Origin: JBBPYR01 sp038199755
GTDB lineage: Bacteria; Chloroflexota; Ktedonobacteria; Ktedonobacterales; Ktedonobacteraceae
NCBI GenBank assembly: GCA_038199755.1
Contig: JBBPYR010000048.1
Span: forward strand, 1-34,477
Length of the DNA stretch: 34,477 nt
Direction of reading: 5' to 3'
Shown here: one piece after another, positions 22,575-30,941 of the stretch
Layout: every line of letters starts with the position of its first letter
How positions within the stretch are numbered: position 1 is the stretch's first letter
Notes under the pieces: generated by a model
Databases searched by the model: none
Told to the model about the DNA's origin: nothing
The model's input: only the letters and a program-made list of their open reading frames with translations
Translations under genes and position numbers: made by a program

Positions 22575-22616
22575 TCTTCATAGGAGCGAGAGAATTTCAG
22601 CAAAAAGGAGCGTTAC

Positions 22617-22832
22617 ATGGGGAAGAAAATCACCTGCCCTGACTGTAAAGGCACAGGTCTGAAACAAATCACAGAGACCTGTGAAAACTGCAACGGTAGT
22701 GGACAAGTTGAAATCATCGACGACTATGGAAAACCACTTAAGGTGAAATGTTACCCATGTCGCGGAACAGGTAAGATTAATGATACTGATACTTGTGGTA
22801 TGTGTGGTGGAGCCGGTGAAGTGGAGGTGTAG
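22617..22832 (+). CDS. Stand-alone DnaJ-type zinc-finger protein
   Basis: The 71-residue protein is almost entirely a DnaJ-like cysteine-rich domain: four CxxCxGxG motifs (CPDCKGTG at residues 7-14, CENCNGSG 22-29, CYPCRGTG 43-50, CGMCGGAG 58-65), which would bind two zinc ions. There is no J domain and no substrate-binding C-terminal domain. Such fragments occur as single-domain proteins that may bind unfolded peptides, reduce disulfides or pair with an enzyme. The next gene starts 2 bases after its stop codon, so the two are co-expressed. It is preceded by a palindrome-covered promoter. Confidence 0.85.
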   Translation: MGKKITCPDCKGTGLKQITETCENCNGSGQVEIIDDYGKPLKVKCYPCRGTGKINDTDTCGMCGGAGEVEV

Positions 22833-22834
22833 CC

Positions 22835-23449
22835 ATGATTCAGACGACAACATGGTATAATAGCCAATTCTCAGCGCAATCCTATCGAGAGATGTGCGAG
22901 CAGGTTTCAACTTTTACAGACAAGTTAGGCATGCTCATTGATCCAGGCATCTTTGAGATGGTAGTGATACTCAATCTCCTGGGGCTACACACCTTTCAAT
23001 CGTGCGAGGGGCATCTAGATCATGGATGCCCCTATCCCTGGGTGACTATTATCGATGAGGAACGTTCGCGTACATTTAATCGCATGTGGCTGTCAGTTTG
23101 TGAATTAGAAGAGCAGGCCAAAGCTAGCAAGACTGCAATAGCCTATGATCGCTATCTCTCTGCCGATATTCAATTGCGAACTCTTCTTGCCAAGTGGGAA
23201 GCGGAAGATCGCACATTTAGGCAGATTACGTTATTGCTTGATACCTTCTACGCTGAACAAGGTATACAAACAAGCCCCACACGCTTACTTGTGAAGCACT
23301 TACATCCAGGAACCTACCGACTGGAGCCAGGTTTAAGCCTTGTGGCAAAAGAACTTCCTGATGAACTCAAGGCAGCTTATCTGGCACGCAGTCAAGCAGA
23401 AATGCTAGCATTCACCACATTTCTCAAGCAGCAATGGCAACAAGGCTGA
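22835..23449 (+). CDS. Uncharacterised protein with SCEGH motif
   Basis: I do not recognise this 204-residue protein. It is soluble with no signal or membrane segment. The most striking part is HTFQSCEGHLDHGCPYPWVTI (about residues 51-71), with Cys and His residues placed as for a metal site or a catalytic pair. The C-terminal half is helical. It starts 2 bases after the zinc-finger gene, using GGAGGTG at the end of that gene as its ribosome site, which implies coupled translation and a shared process. Confidence 0.7.
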   Translation: MIQTTTWYNSQFSAQSYREMCEQVSTFTDKLGMLIDPGIFEMVVILNLLGLHTFQSCEGHLDHGCPYPWVTIIDEERSRTFNRMWLSVCELEEQAKASKTAIAYDRYLSADIQLRTLLAKWEAEDRTFRQITLLLDTFYAEQGIQTSPTRLLVKHLHPGTYRLEPGLSLVAKELPDELKAAYLARSQAEMLAFTTFLKQQWQQG

Positions 23450-23481
23450 AGCACAGCAGAAAAGCCATGAAACTAAATTTC

Positions 23482-23916
23482 TTATAGCCTTGAGATCATG
23501 GTTGCGAGCATGGTGGCGCACAGCTTTTCCACTCCGTCTTTCACGGCCATAACTTCACCTTGGCAGACCGTCACTGTGCGGCCCGGCTTGAGGACGCGCC
23601 CATGCGCGATCACATACTCACCATTGGCGGGCGCGACAAAATTGACCTTGAACTCAATCGTCAGCACCTCGGCACCGGCAGGCATCAGTGTCAGGGCGGC
23701 ATAGCCACAGGCCGAGTCAACAATGCTGGTGACCGCACCTGCGTGAAAAAAGCTGTGCTGCTGCGTCAAATTCTCACTATAGGGCATGACGATACGCACA
23801 TAGCCTGGTTCCACGCTATCAAGCTTTGCCCCCAAGTGCTGCATTAATCCCTGCTTATAAAAGCTCTCACTCACCGTTTGGGCAAAGTTCGCGTTTGCGA
23901 TTTGAAATTCGGCCAT
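23482..23916 (-). CDS. PaaI-like hotdog-fold thioesterase
   Basis: The 144-residue protein is a single hotdog domain of the PaaI/YbgC type. The motif LTQQHSFFHAGAVTSIVDSACGYAAL (about residues 51-76) holds HxGA and the helix residue Asp typical of acyl-CoA thioesterases, and IEFKVNFVAPANGEYVIAHGRVLKPGRTV forms the central strands. It would hydrolyse an acyl- or aryl-acyl-CoA in the cytosol; the substrate is unknown. GAAGGTG, lying in the end of the upstream SDR gene, is its ribosome site, so the two genes form an operon. Confidence 0.85.
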   Translation of the reverse strand: MAEFQIANANFAQTVSESFYKQGLMQHLGAKLDSVEPGYVRIVMPYSENLTQQHSFFHAGAVTSIVDSACGYAALTLMPAGAEVLTIEFKVNFVAPANGEYVIAHGRVLKPGRTVTVCQGEVMAVKDGVEKLCATMLATMISRL

Positions 23917-23921
23917 GTGCG

Positions 23922-24791
23922 TTACACCTTCAGAGAAGCGGACAGTTTGACCAGAGATGCGCTGATATCCCAGAGGCGTTTTTGGGCCGCCTCATCATAG
24001 GAGATTGGCACGGAACGCGTGGGAATACTCTTCACAAAATACTTGCCCGTTACGCCCTCGACATCCGGCGACGCGGCTAGGTACAGTGAGGTCTTTGCAC
24101 CCGCTTCAGGCGTAATGCCAGGAGCGAAGATGATGCGCGTGAGGAAACGCAAGAGTGGATTAGCACTGTCTTGTCCGATGTTGGTTCTGACAAAGCCGGG
24201 GTGTAGACAGTTCACGGTGACGCCTGTTCCTTCGAGACGGCGTGCCAGTTCGTAGGTGAAGAGTATCTCGGCAAGCTTCGACTGAGCATATGCACCAAAT
24301 ATGCGATAGCGTTTCTTCATTTGGAGATCGTCGAGATTCAACAGCCCCATACTTTGTGCATCTGAGGCAACCGTCACAATGCGTGCGTGTGCGCTGGCCT
24401 TGAGCACATCGATCAGGAGATGTGTCAGCAGAAACGGTGCCAGATAGTTCACCGCGAGTGTCATTTCGATGCTGTCAACGGTTTCTTGTCGGCTCAACGA
24501 GAACATGCCCGCGTTATTGATCAGTACGTGCAGTTGTTGGTAGTGTTGCTTGAAATCGGCGACAAGCTGGCGAATGGATTCCTGAGAGGCCAGATCAGCT
24601 GACAAGACAGCCAGTGCTGTGTTGCCTGTCTGCTGTATGAGCTCGCTTTTCAGTGCCTCGCCTTTATCTTTATTACGGCTCACCAGCACGACAGTTGCTC
24701 CCATATTGGCCAGCCCCAGCGCAGTCGCCTTGCCGATGCCCGATGTAGCACCGGTGAGTAAACATATTTTGCCTTGCATACGTGTATTCAT
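23922..24791 (-). CDS. Short-chain dehydrogenase/reductase
   Basis: The 289-residue protein is a classical SDR similar to retinol dehydrogenase/WW-domain oxidoreductase types. It has the cofactor motif TGATSGIG (residues 14-21), VVLVSRNKDKGEAL suggesting NADP preference (Arg after the second strand), LINNAGMF, IVTVASDAQ with the catalytic Ser, and YAQSKLAEILF (Tyr/Lys pair), then HPGFVRTNIG. The substrate is unknown. AGGAG (24803-24807) lies 11 bases before ATG 24791; ATG 24779 is an alternative. The interspersed repeat at 24810-24954 ends right at this ribosome site, so it may influence expression. Confidence 0.87.
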   Translation of the reverse strand: MNTRMQGKICLLTGATSGIGKATALGLANMGATVVLVSRNKDKGEALKSELIQQTGNTALAVLSADLASQESIRQLVADFKQHYQQLHVLINNAGMFSLSRQETVDSIEMTLAVNYLAPFLLTHLLIDVLKASAHARIVTVASDAQSMGLLNLDDLQMKKRYRIFGAYAQSKLAEILFTYELARRLEGTGVTVNCLHPGFVRTNIGQDSANPLLRFLTRIIFAPGITPEAGAKTSLYLAASPDVEGVTGKYFVKSIPTRSVPISYDEAAQKRLWDISASLVKLSASLKV

Positions 24792-24809
24792 AGTTGATAT
24801 GATCTCCTA

Positions 24810-24954
24810 GTAGGGGCGGGGGAGGACGATGTGGGGCGGCTGGGACCCTTGGGTCGCCCGTTCAGGGGATACCATTGCCCGTTGGGTGTATTTTCTCCAA
24901 CAACGGGCGACCCAAGGGTCCCAGCCCTACCTCGTCCACCGCTCCCGCCCCTAC
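24810..24954. repeat. Palindromic GTAGGGGCGGG-family interspersed repeat
   Basis: Two half-units face each other: the left starts GTAGGGGCGGGGGAGG and contains GGGACCCTTGGGTCGCCCGT; the right carries the reverse complement, ending CCGCCCCTAC. The arms are about 52 bases with a few mismatches around a middle of about 40 bases that contains a nested copy of CCCGTT. It lies between rnhB and the SDR gene. The same half-unit appears at 15286-15327 and, as tandem copies, at 34254-34477, so it is a mobile or REP-like family. Confidence 0.8.
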
Positions 24955-25016
24955 TGTAAACGTTCAGGTTGATGTCTCTTGAATGCCTACAAGAGGCATC
25001 CCTCCTGATTATAGCA

Positions 25017-25712
25017 TTATGGAGACGGTGTTTCCATGTCGCCAAACAAACCGTACATTTCGCGTATGGGGGAGAAGGTCTTGCGGTGATGAGGTGTGAC
25101 GCCGTGGACGCGTAACGCTGCCAGGTGTGCGGGAGTGCCATAGCCTTTGTGCTGGTCGAAGCCATAGGCTGGGAAGTCCTGATGCATCTGAAGCATCATA
25201 CGGTCGCGGCTGACTTTAGCAATGATCGAGGCCGCGGCGATAGAGAGGCAGCGTGCATCCCCTTTGATGATCGAGCGTTGCGGCAACGGGACCGTGGGGA
25301 GTAATAATGCATCCAGCAATAGGGCGTGCGGGGAGAGCGATAATTGGCTCAAGGCAAAGCGCATGGCTTGCTTTGTCGCTTGCAAGATATTACGCTCGTC
25401 GATCAACTCCACGGAGCCAACGCCAATGCTGACCGCGAGGGCATGTTGCATGATAACATCATACAAGCGTTCACGTGTTGAGAACGTCAGTTGTTTAGAG
25501 TCATTCACACCAGTAAGGCGTTCACTCACTAACGCGGGAGCATCGAGCGGTAAAATAACGGCGGCTGCCACTACCGGACCTGCCAGACAACCACGACCAG
25601 CCTCATCGAGTCCCGCGATAAAGGAATAGCCCTGTTCGTACAGGGCCATTTCTTCTTCAAGCGTTGGTGTTTGTTTTTGCTTAGGCGTTTGTGCTGGCAG
25701 TGGTGCTTGCAC
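25017..25712 (-). CDS. rnhB: Ribonuclease HII
   Basis: RNase HII removes ribonucleotides and RNA-DNA hybrids from DNA. The 231-residue protein has the family signature AGLDEAGRGCLAGPVVAAAVILP (Asp-Glu catalytic pair), NDSKQLTFSTRERLYDVI, IIKGDARCLSIAAASIIAKVSRDRMM, and DQHKGYGTPAHLAALRVHGVTPHHR. The frame starts at a GTG (25712) inside the 3' end of rplS, overlapping by 32 bases; an ATG at 25649 would trim 21 poorly conserved residues and avoid the overlap. rplS-rnhB adjacency is common in bacteria. Confidence 0.93.
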   Translation of the reverse strand: MQAPLPAQTPKQKQTPTLEEEMALYEQGYSFIAGLDEAGRGCLAGPVVAAAVILPLDAPALVSERLTGVNDSKQLTFSTRERLYDVIMQHALAVSIGVGSVELIDERNILQATKQAMRFALSQLSLSPHALLLDALLLPTVPLPQRSIIKGDARCLSIAAASIIAKVSRDRMMLQMHQDFPAYGFDQHKGYGTPAHLAALRVHGVTPHHRKTFSPIREMYGLFGDMETPSP

Positions 25713-26139
25713 TCTTTGCTACCCTTGCTGCTTCTTTTGCCGCGAGTTGTTTGCTAGTCATAGGACGCAGTTCTTTGAGGCGTGCAGCCTTACCTGTGAG
25801 ACCGCGCAGATAATAGAGTTGCTGGCGGCGCACACGAGCATGGCGAATCACTTCGATCTTTTCGATACGGGGGGAGTGAACCAAGAAAGTACGCTCAACT
25901 CCGACGCCATTGGTAATGCGGCGCACGGTGAAGTTGCGGTTGACGCCACCCCCACGCAGACGCATGACAACACCCTCGAACGGCTGGAGACGTTCGCGGC
26001 TTCCCTCAACGACTTTCACTTGCAGGCGTACCGTGTCGCCTGACTTCATTTCTGGAATATCTTTGCGTAACTGAGCACTCTCGACAGCGAGCAATAGTGC
26101 GCGACCTGCTGGCTTCGTTACGGCTTTCTTATCAGCCAT
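25681..26139 (-). CDS. rplS: Ribosomal protein L19
   Basis: L19 sits at the 30S-50S interface of the ribosome. The 152-residue protein contains the family core from IPEMKSGDTVRLQVKVVEGSRERLQPFEGVV through RGGGVNRNFTVRRITNGVGVERTF, HSPRIEKIEVIRHARVRRQQLYYLRGLTGKAARLKE. It is longer than the usual 115 to 130 residues because of an N-terminal lead (MADKKAVTKPAGRALLLAVES) and an Ala/Ser-rich tail (KEAARVAKSASTTASTNA). It is followed by rnhB on the minus strand, and rpsT lies upstream. Confidence 0.95.
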   Translation of the reverse strand: MADKKAVTKPAGRALLLAVESAQLRKDIPEMKSGDTVRLQVKVVEGSRERLQPFEGVVMRLRGGGVNRNFTVRRITNGVGVERTFLVHSPRIEKIEVIRHARVRRQQLYYLRGLTGKAARLKELRPMTSKQLAAKEAARVAKSASTTASTNA

Positions 26140-26213
26140 GTTACATCTCCTATGCGCTCGTTGCTCAACAGTGATGGACGGACCGAAGGCCGCGGAGCAC
26201 TGGGCGCGAAAAG

Positions 26214-26480
26214 CTACTTTTTGTTGAGCTGCTTCATTAAACGCGACTTGCGACGAGCAGCATTATTCTTGTGGATAACACCTTTTTTGGCAGCACGATC
26301 CAATTCACTGATCGCATTGCGAACAGCTTCTTCAGCCGATTCAGCAGGAATATTGGTCGTTGTAATAGCGGTACGCGCTTTGGTTACCTGTGTTTTGACA
26401 AGTGATTTGATGCTGCGATTTCGTGCGCGTCGCTTGATTTCTTGGCGCATGCGCTTTTCAGCAGCGGCATTATTGGGCAT
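26214..26480 (-). CDS. rpsT: Ribosomal protein S20
   Basis: S20 binds 16S rRNA and helps 30S assembly. The 88-residue, lysine/arginine-rich helical protein shows the family order: MPNNAAAEKRMRQEIKRRARNRSIKSLVKTQ, a Thr-Lys-Ala segment, and the conserved DRAAKKGVIHKNNAARRKSRLMKQLNKK end. It is transcribed ahead of rplS and rnhB with a 74-base gap, forming a small translation-related block. Confidence 0.95.
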   Translation of the reverse strand: MPNNAAAEKRMRQEIKRRARNRSIKSLVKTQVTKARTAITTTNIPAESAEEAVRNAISELDRAAKKGVIHKNNAARRKSRLMKQLNKK

Positions 26481-26611
26481 GTGAGTTTCTTTCCTCCCCG
26501 ATACGTCTGCCCCTTCACATGGGCTAAATTACAAAAATGCCGACATTCGTCGGACTCAGTGCCAACGAATTATAACAGAGTGAACTATCCCTGTCAAATT
26601 TTTTAGGCCGT

Positions 26612-26686
26612 TTTTGGGTCTTTGGGAGGATAGGCTACCCAGCCAGCCAGATGGTATGGGTAGCCTATCCTCCCAAAGACCCAAAA
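26612..26686 (-). terminator. Perfect 30-bp inverted repeat after the L,D-transpeptidase gene
   Basis: Arms 26612-26641 and 26657-26686 are perfectly complementary with a 15-base loop. It begins 5 bases after the stop codon of the minus-strand transpeptidase gene. There is no T-tract on the minus strand beyond it, although an A-rich stretch follows. Confidence 0.75.
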
Positions 26687-26691
26687 CCTAT

Positions 26692-28407
26692 CTAATAGAT
26701 GATAACGGGTATGCCATAAGCGGTGTTATGGTAGAGCCAGTTGATCTGATCCTCTTGCATGTTGATGCAGCCATGACTGCCGTTCCCTGAAAAGGATTCG
26801 TCGCCGCCCGTATCATAATGCGGATAGTTGGTGCCGGGGCCGTAGTTGACGCGCCACCAGCTATCATGCAGGAAGTAGCCGCCATCATGATATTCCATCG
26901 CGAAGTTGATCTTGGTGTCGGGATACCAGAACGCCGAACCCTTGGGCTCGCTGGACTTAAACTTTGTTGGCGATTGCCGTAGGAAAACGTGCCAGAAGCC
27001 GGGAACTGAAGGCTTGTCAAACTGGCCAGAAGTGATCTGATAGGCTTTTACCACTTTGCCATCTTGATAGAGGCGTAGTGTTTGCTCGATCAATGAGATG
27101 ACGATCACCTGACCCGTCGTGGCATTAAAATTCTTCATTAACTGCGCATCCGTCGTGTGTGGTTGATCCCAGGCCGTTTTGTCGCTGTAGTCTGTCTCCA
27201 TGGCCTTGAGGTTGAGCATGTCGTTGTTGGCGAGGTCAATTACTGCCTGATAGTCATCAATGGTTTGTGCTGATTGCAATGCTACATCCAGGTCTGAGCC
27301 TATGCCTTGCTGATCATACTCATAGTCGAGCGTGTAATTCTGGCCATTAAAACTATCATGATACAGGTGGGCGTTGCCCCAGGTCGTTACCTCCTGGTGA
27401 AACTGCTTCACCAGATAACTCGCCTGTCCCTCTGTCATTGGCACTTGAACGGCACTGACATCGTTGTCAATTTGTGCGGATACCCGTAAGAAATCACTGA
27501 ACGATACGGCCTTATTCAAAGCGGCTTGATCGTTGTTTAACGCTTTCTGATAGCTGGCTGTATCTTGCCCATATTGCGTAAGCGTCGTGATATCGGCCTG
27601 AAACTGTTTGAGTTTCGCGGCACCGACATAAGGAATCGCTTGCGCCGAGAATGTCACGGTTTCCTGTAGCTGCGTGTTAAGCTGATTATTCAGGTTTGTG
27701 AAGTCCTGTGGCAGCGTGGCCGTACGGAAAAGTTGCAGATCATAGGCTGCCTGCTGCTGTAAGGCGGTCACATCCAGGTGTGATGCCTGTAGTTGCTGAA
27801 TAGTCTGTTGCAACGCCTTTATATTATCATAGGCCGGTCCCATCAGATGCAGTGCGCTGGCGGAACTGCGCGCTTTCTGGCTAATCTGAATGTAGTCTTT
27901 GGGGTATTGAGCCTGAGCCATCTGATCCTGATATTGTGTGAGTTGGTCGGCAAAGGTTTTAGCTTCTACAAAGCCTTGCGCCTGTCGTTGCGCCAGAATA
28001 CCTTCGAGGCTCTGCAAATCAAGGGTGGCCTGATAATCCAATTGTTGCGTGGATTGGCTGGTGAGGCCGCGTACCTGCGTCGTTAGTGCCTGGTACCGTT
28101 GCGCGAGATTAGTATAATAGCTATTGGCGTTTTGATCTGAAAAAACTGATAGCGGAGCATTCGTCTGTGTGAGTTGCTGCTCTTGCTGCACAATTGATTG
28201 CAGCAACGTATTGGGAACGCCAATGCTCTGTGCATGAGTGAGCGCGGCATCAAGGTTTGTCTTATTCTTGTCCGCTTGCTGGTGCAATTGTGGGTCGCCG
28301 CTACAGCCTGTCAGCAGAAAAAGAAATAAGAAGGCGATGGTGCCTGCAATAAAGGTTTTATTGGTTGCTGTCTTGAGCGATGTCGTAGGCATAGTGAGTT
28401 GTCGCAT
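26692..28407 (-). CDS. L,D-transpeptidase (YkuD) lipoprotein
   Basis: The enzyme would form 3-3 cross-links or anchor proteins in peptidoglycan outside the membrane. The 571-residue protein has a lipoprotein signal (FIAGTIAFLFLFLLTGC, lipid Cys near residue 35), a long helical, Gln/Leu/Asp-rich region (about 40-400) likely to form coiled coils, and a C-terminal YkuD domain with HDSWWRVNYG and the catalytic SHGCINMQEDQINWLY. ATG 28407 is preferred, with GGAGA 9 bases upstream; a TTG one codon earlier is possible. The unusually long helical spacer may place the active site away from the membrane. Confidence 0.88.
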   Translation of the reverse strand: MRQLTMPTTSLKTATNKTFIAGTIAFLFLFLLTGCSGDPQLHQQADKNKTNLDAALTHAQSIGVPNTLLQSIVQQEQQLTQTNAPLSVFSDQNANSYYTNLAQRYQALTTQVRGLTSQSTQQLDYQATLDLQSLEGILAQRQAQGFVEAKTFADQLTQYQDQMAQAQYPKDYIQISQKARSSASALHLMGPAYDNIKALQQTIQQLQASHLDVTALQQQAAYDLQLFRTATLPQDFTNLNNQLNTQLQETVTFSAQAIPYVGAAKLKQFQADITTLTQYGQDTASYQKALNNDQAALNKAVSFSDFLRVSAQIDNDVSAVQVPMTEGQASYLVKQFHQEVTTWGNAHLYHDSFNGQNYTLDYEYDQQGIGSDLDVALQSAQTIDDYQAVIDLANNDMLNLKAMETDYSDKTAWDQPHTTDAQLMKNFNATTGQVIVISLIEQTLRLYQDGKVVKAYQITSGQFDKPSVPGFWHVFLRQSPTKFKSSEPKGSAFWYPDTKINFAMEYHDGGYFLHDSWWRVNYGPGTNYPHYDTGGDESFSGNGSHGCINMQEDQINWLYHNTAYGIPVIIY

Positions 28408-28614
28408 CAATATGTGTCTCCTGCCCGATAGTTAAAAACATAGATTATACATAATAGAAGAGATTATTTTTATAGGCTATATAATAAAGAACGCTCATAA
28501 AAGAACTCTATAGTAAATAGCGCATCACGCGGCAAAAAGTAACGTTCTGTGTACTCTTGAGCTACTTTGAGATAGAAGCTCATCAGATAAGTTTTTCGTC
28601 ACCTACGGTGCCTT

Positions 28615-28687
28615 ATTGGAGGGAGTGGTTGCACGCATAGCAAATCGCCAACGGCGATTTGCTATGCGTGCAACCACTCCCTCCAAT
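28615..28687 (-). terminator. Perfect 35-bp inverted repeat after the Cys/Met PLP enzyme gene
   Basis: Arms 28615-28649 and 28653-28687 are perfectly complementary with a 3-base loop (AAC). It begins 6 bases after the stop codon of the minus-strand gene at 28694. It is the longest stem of the window and has no T-tract. Confidence 0.8.
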
Positions 28688-28693
28688 TGCCTA

Positions 28694-29833
28694 TTATTCA
28701 GCTAGTGCTTGTGTAAGGTCAGCGAGAAGATCTTCTATATCTTCAATGCCAACAGACAAGCGCAGCAGCGTATCATTTAAGCCGCGTGCCTCACGAATTT
28801 CTCTGGGAATGGAGCCGTGGGTCATTGAGACGGGATGGCACACGAGCGACTCGACACCACCCAGGCTCTCGGCGAAGGTAAACACCTTGAAACGACGGAG
28901 CACGCGGTCAACATCATCCTGTGTTCCCTTGAATTGGAATGAGACCATGCCCCCAAAGCCACTCATCTGTTTTTTTGCTAGCTCATGATCGGGATGTGAG
29001 GAGAGGCCGGGATAGTAGATTTTTTCTACACGGGGATGCTCGGACAGAAAGCGTGCCACCGCCTGGGCGTTCTCCTCGTGCTGGCGCATACGCACAGCCA
29101 GCGTCTTAATACCGCGCAGTGTCAGCCATACATCAAAGGGGCCAGGGACGCCACCTGCGGCGTTCTGATAAAACTTGATCGCCTGATAGACCTCTTCATT
29201 GTTCACAATGACCGCGCCACCGATGACATCGCTATGCCCATTGATATATTTGGTGGTGCTATGCACTACAATATCCGCGCCCAGATCAAGTGGTCGCTGG
29301 AAGTAGGGACTGGCGAAAGTATTATCGACGACGAGCAAAAGATTGTGTTTGTGTGCGATATCCGCAACTGCACGGATATCGACGAGGCGTAGCAGTGGAT
29401 TGGTCGGCGTCTCCAGCCAGATGATCTTGGTATTTGGCCGAATGGCGCGTTCATAGGCCGCGACATCATTGGCGGTGACATAACTGGCCTCGATATTATA
29501 GCCACTCAGGATGCGCTCAAATAGCCGAAAGCTGCCGCCGTAGAGATCATCGCAAGAGACGATGTGATCGCCGGATTTGAGCAGGCTCAACACCGCGCTC
29601 TCAGCTGCCAGACCAGAGGCGAAGGCTAAGCCGTAGGTGCCGTTTTCTAGCGCGGCGAGACACTCCTCCAGCGCGGTTCGTGTCGGGTTGCCCGAACGTG
29701 CATATTCATACCCTTTATGATCGCCTATGCCCGCTTGTGCGTAGGTGGATGTTTGATAAATGGGGGTCATAATTGCCCCGGTGGTTGGGTCTGGTTCCTG
29801 ACCCGCGTGAATGGCCTTTGTCGCGAACTTCAT
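28694..29833 (-). CDS. Cystathionine gamma-synthase/lyase-type PLP enzyme
   Basis: It belongs to the Cys/Met metabolism PLP family (379 residues, usual length). Seen: KFATKAIHAGQEPDPTTGAIMTPIYQTSTYAQ, GYEYARSGNPTRTALEECLAALE, the PLP-binding Lys in VHSTTKYINGHSDVIGG (about residue 197), and ESLGGVESLVCHPVSMTHGSIPREIR. Members catalyse cystathionine synthesis or cleavage, or homocysteine or methionine gamma-lyase reactions; motifs alone do not separate metB, metC and cystathionine gamma-lyase. AGAGGAG precedes the start. The gene is not in an operon with other sulfur genes here. Confidence 0.87.
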   Translation of the reverse strand: MKFATKAIHAGQEPDPTTGAIMTPIYQTSTYAQAGIGDHKGYEYARSGNPTRTALEECLAALENGTYGLAFASGLAAESAVLSLLKSGDHIVSCDDLYGGSFRLFERILSGYNIEASYVTANDVAAYERAIRPNTKIIWLETPTNPLLRLVDIRAVADIAHKHNLLLVVDNTFASPYFQRPLDLGADIVVHSTTKYINGHSDVIGGAVIVNNEEVYQAIKFYQNAAGGVPGPFDVWLTLRGIKTLAVRMRQHEENAQAVARFLSEHPRVEKIYYPGLSSHPDHELAKKQMSGFGGMVSFQFKGTQDDVDRVLRRFKVFTFAESLGGVESLVCHPVSMTHGSIPREIREARGLNDTLLRLSVGIEDIEDLLADLTQALAE

Positions 29834-30088
29834 AAAAAACTCCTCTATATCCCTATTTTATGTATATATAGATAGCAAGTATCGAGTATGCTAAATGACT
29901 ATAGCACTATCAATGTGAAAGGGCAATAAGTACCAGGGATGTGGTAGATAGGTCCTTGTAATAGATGCGAGGTATACATATATATACAAAGGAAGTGCTG
30001 GGCAAAATATTCCCGTGTTGCAACTTGTCTCATGAGCTATTCGTCCTAATACCATGTAGTACTTACACTATCTTAAGAGGATACTCCA

Positions 30089-30880
30089 ATGTCTAAGATG
30101 CAGGATCAGTCAGCTTTGTTTCGTCAGCCTGTAGTAGGAATTTTGCTGGTGCATGGATTAAATGGTAGCACCCATGATATGGATGAGCTATCCGAACTCT
30201 TTTATGCACAGGGGATGGTGACAGAAAATATTTTGCTCCCCGGTCATGGGACGCATGTACGTGACATGTTAGCTCAGGGCTGGCCACAATGGGCAGAAGC
30301 AGTCCTACAAGAGGTGCGATCACTCAAAGAGCGCTGTGATATCGTGTTTCTGATTGGTCATTCGCTCGGTGGGGCGTTGTGTTTGCATGCCGCGGCTCAC
30401 GAAGAGGTCGCGGGCGTCATCACGATGTGTGCCCCCCTGCACATGCATCCGTGGACAGGTCTGGGTGTGCGTCTCGCCCTGCGCTTCACGCCTATTTTAC
30501 CCACAATTCGCGAGGATGTGCGTGACCCTATAGCACGCCGTCGTTATACGCGTGATGTCTATCGTTGGACTGCCGTTGCACCCGTAGAAAGTATGCTGCG
30601 CTTCTTGCCACAGTTGCGCGCCGAATTGCCAACCATACAGGCACCTGCCTTAATTATGGTCGCGCTACATGACCACGTGGTGCCTGCACGCGATGGGCAG
30701 GAAATTTATCGTCGCATCGGTTCTGCGGAAAAATATCTTGTGACCCTCTATCAATCGTATCATGTGATTATGAAAGATCATGACCGTGAAGAGGTGTTCA
30801 GTAAAGCCATGGCCTTTGTGCAACACCATGTCACAAAAGCGCAACCACATCAGAAGCATGCGGAGATTCACGGGGCGTAA
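30089..30880 (+). CDS. Alpha/beta-hydrolase, carboxylesterase/monoacylglycerol lipase-like
   Basis: The 263-residue protein is an alpha/beta hydrolase with GILLVHGLNGSTHDM (oxyanion region), LPGHGTHVRDM, and the nucleophile elbow VFLIGHSLGGALCLHAAAH with Ser about residue 93. The acid Asp is in MVALHDHVVPARDG and the His in YQSYHVIMKDHDREEVF. The cap arrangement resembles Est30-type carboxylesterases and monoacylglycerol lipases. No signal peptide is seen, so it acts in the cytosol on a small ester. AGAGGA stands 9 bases before the ATG. The 255-base gap before it holds the promoters of this gene and the divergent PLP enzyme gene but no other structure I recognise. Confidence 0.82.
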   Translation: MSKMQDQSALFRQPVVGILLVHGLNGSTHDMDELSELFYAQGMVTENILLPGHGTHVRDMLAQGWPQWAEAVLQEVRSLKERCDIVFLIGHSLGGALCLHAAAHEEVAGVITMCAPLHMHPWTGLGVRLALRFTPILPTIREDVRDPIARRRYTRDVYRWTAVAPVESMLRFLPQLRAELPTIQAPALIMVALHDHVVPARDGQEIYRRIGSAEKYLVTLYQSYHVIMKDHDREEVFSKAMAFVQHHVTKAQPHQKHAEIHGA

Positions 30881-30941
30881 TGAGTTTGTGTTGTATACTG
30901 AGAGTGTCACAAAAAATACAGCATATTGGGGGAGCAAGCGT

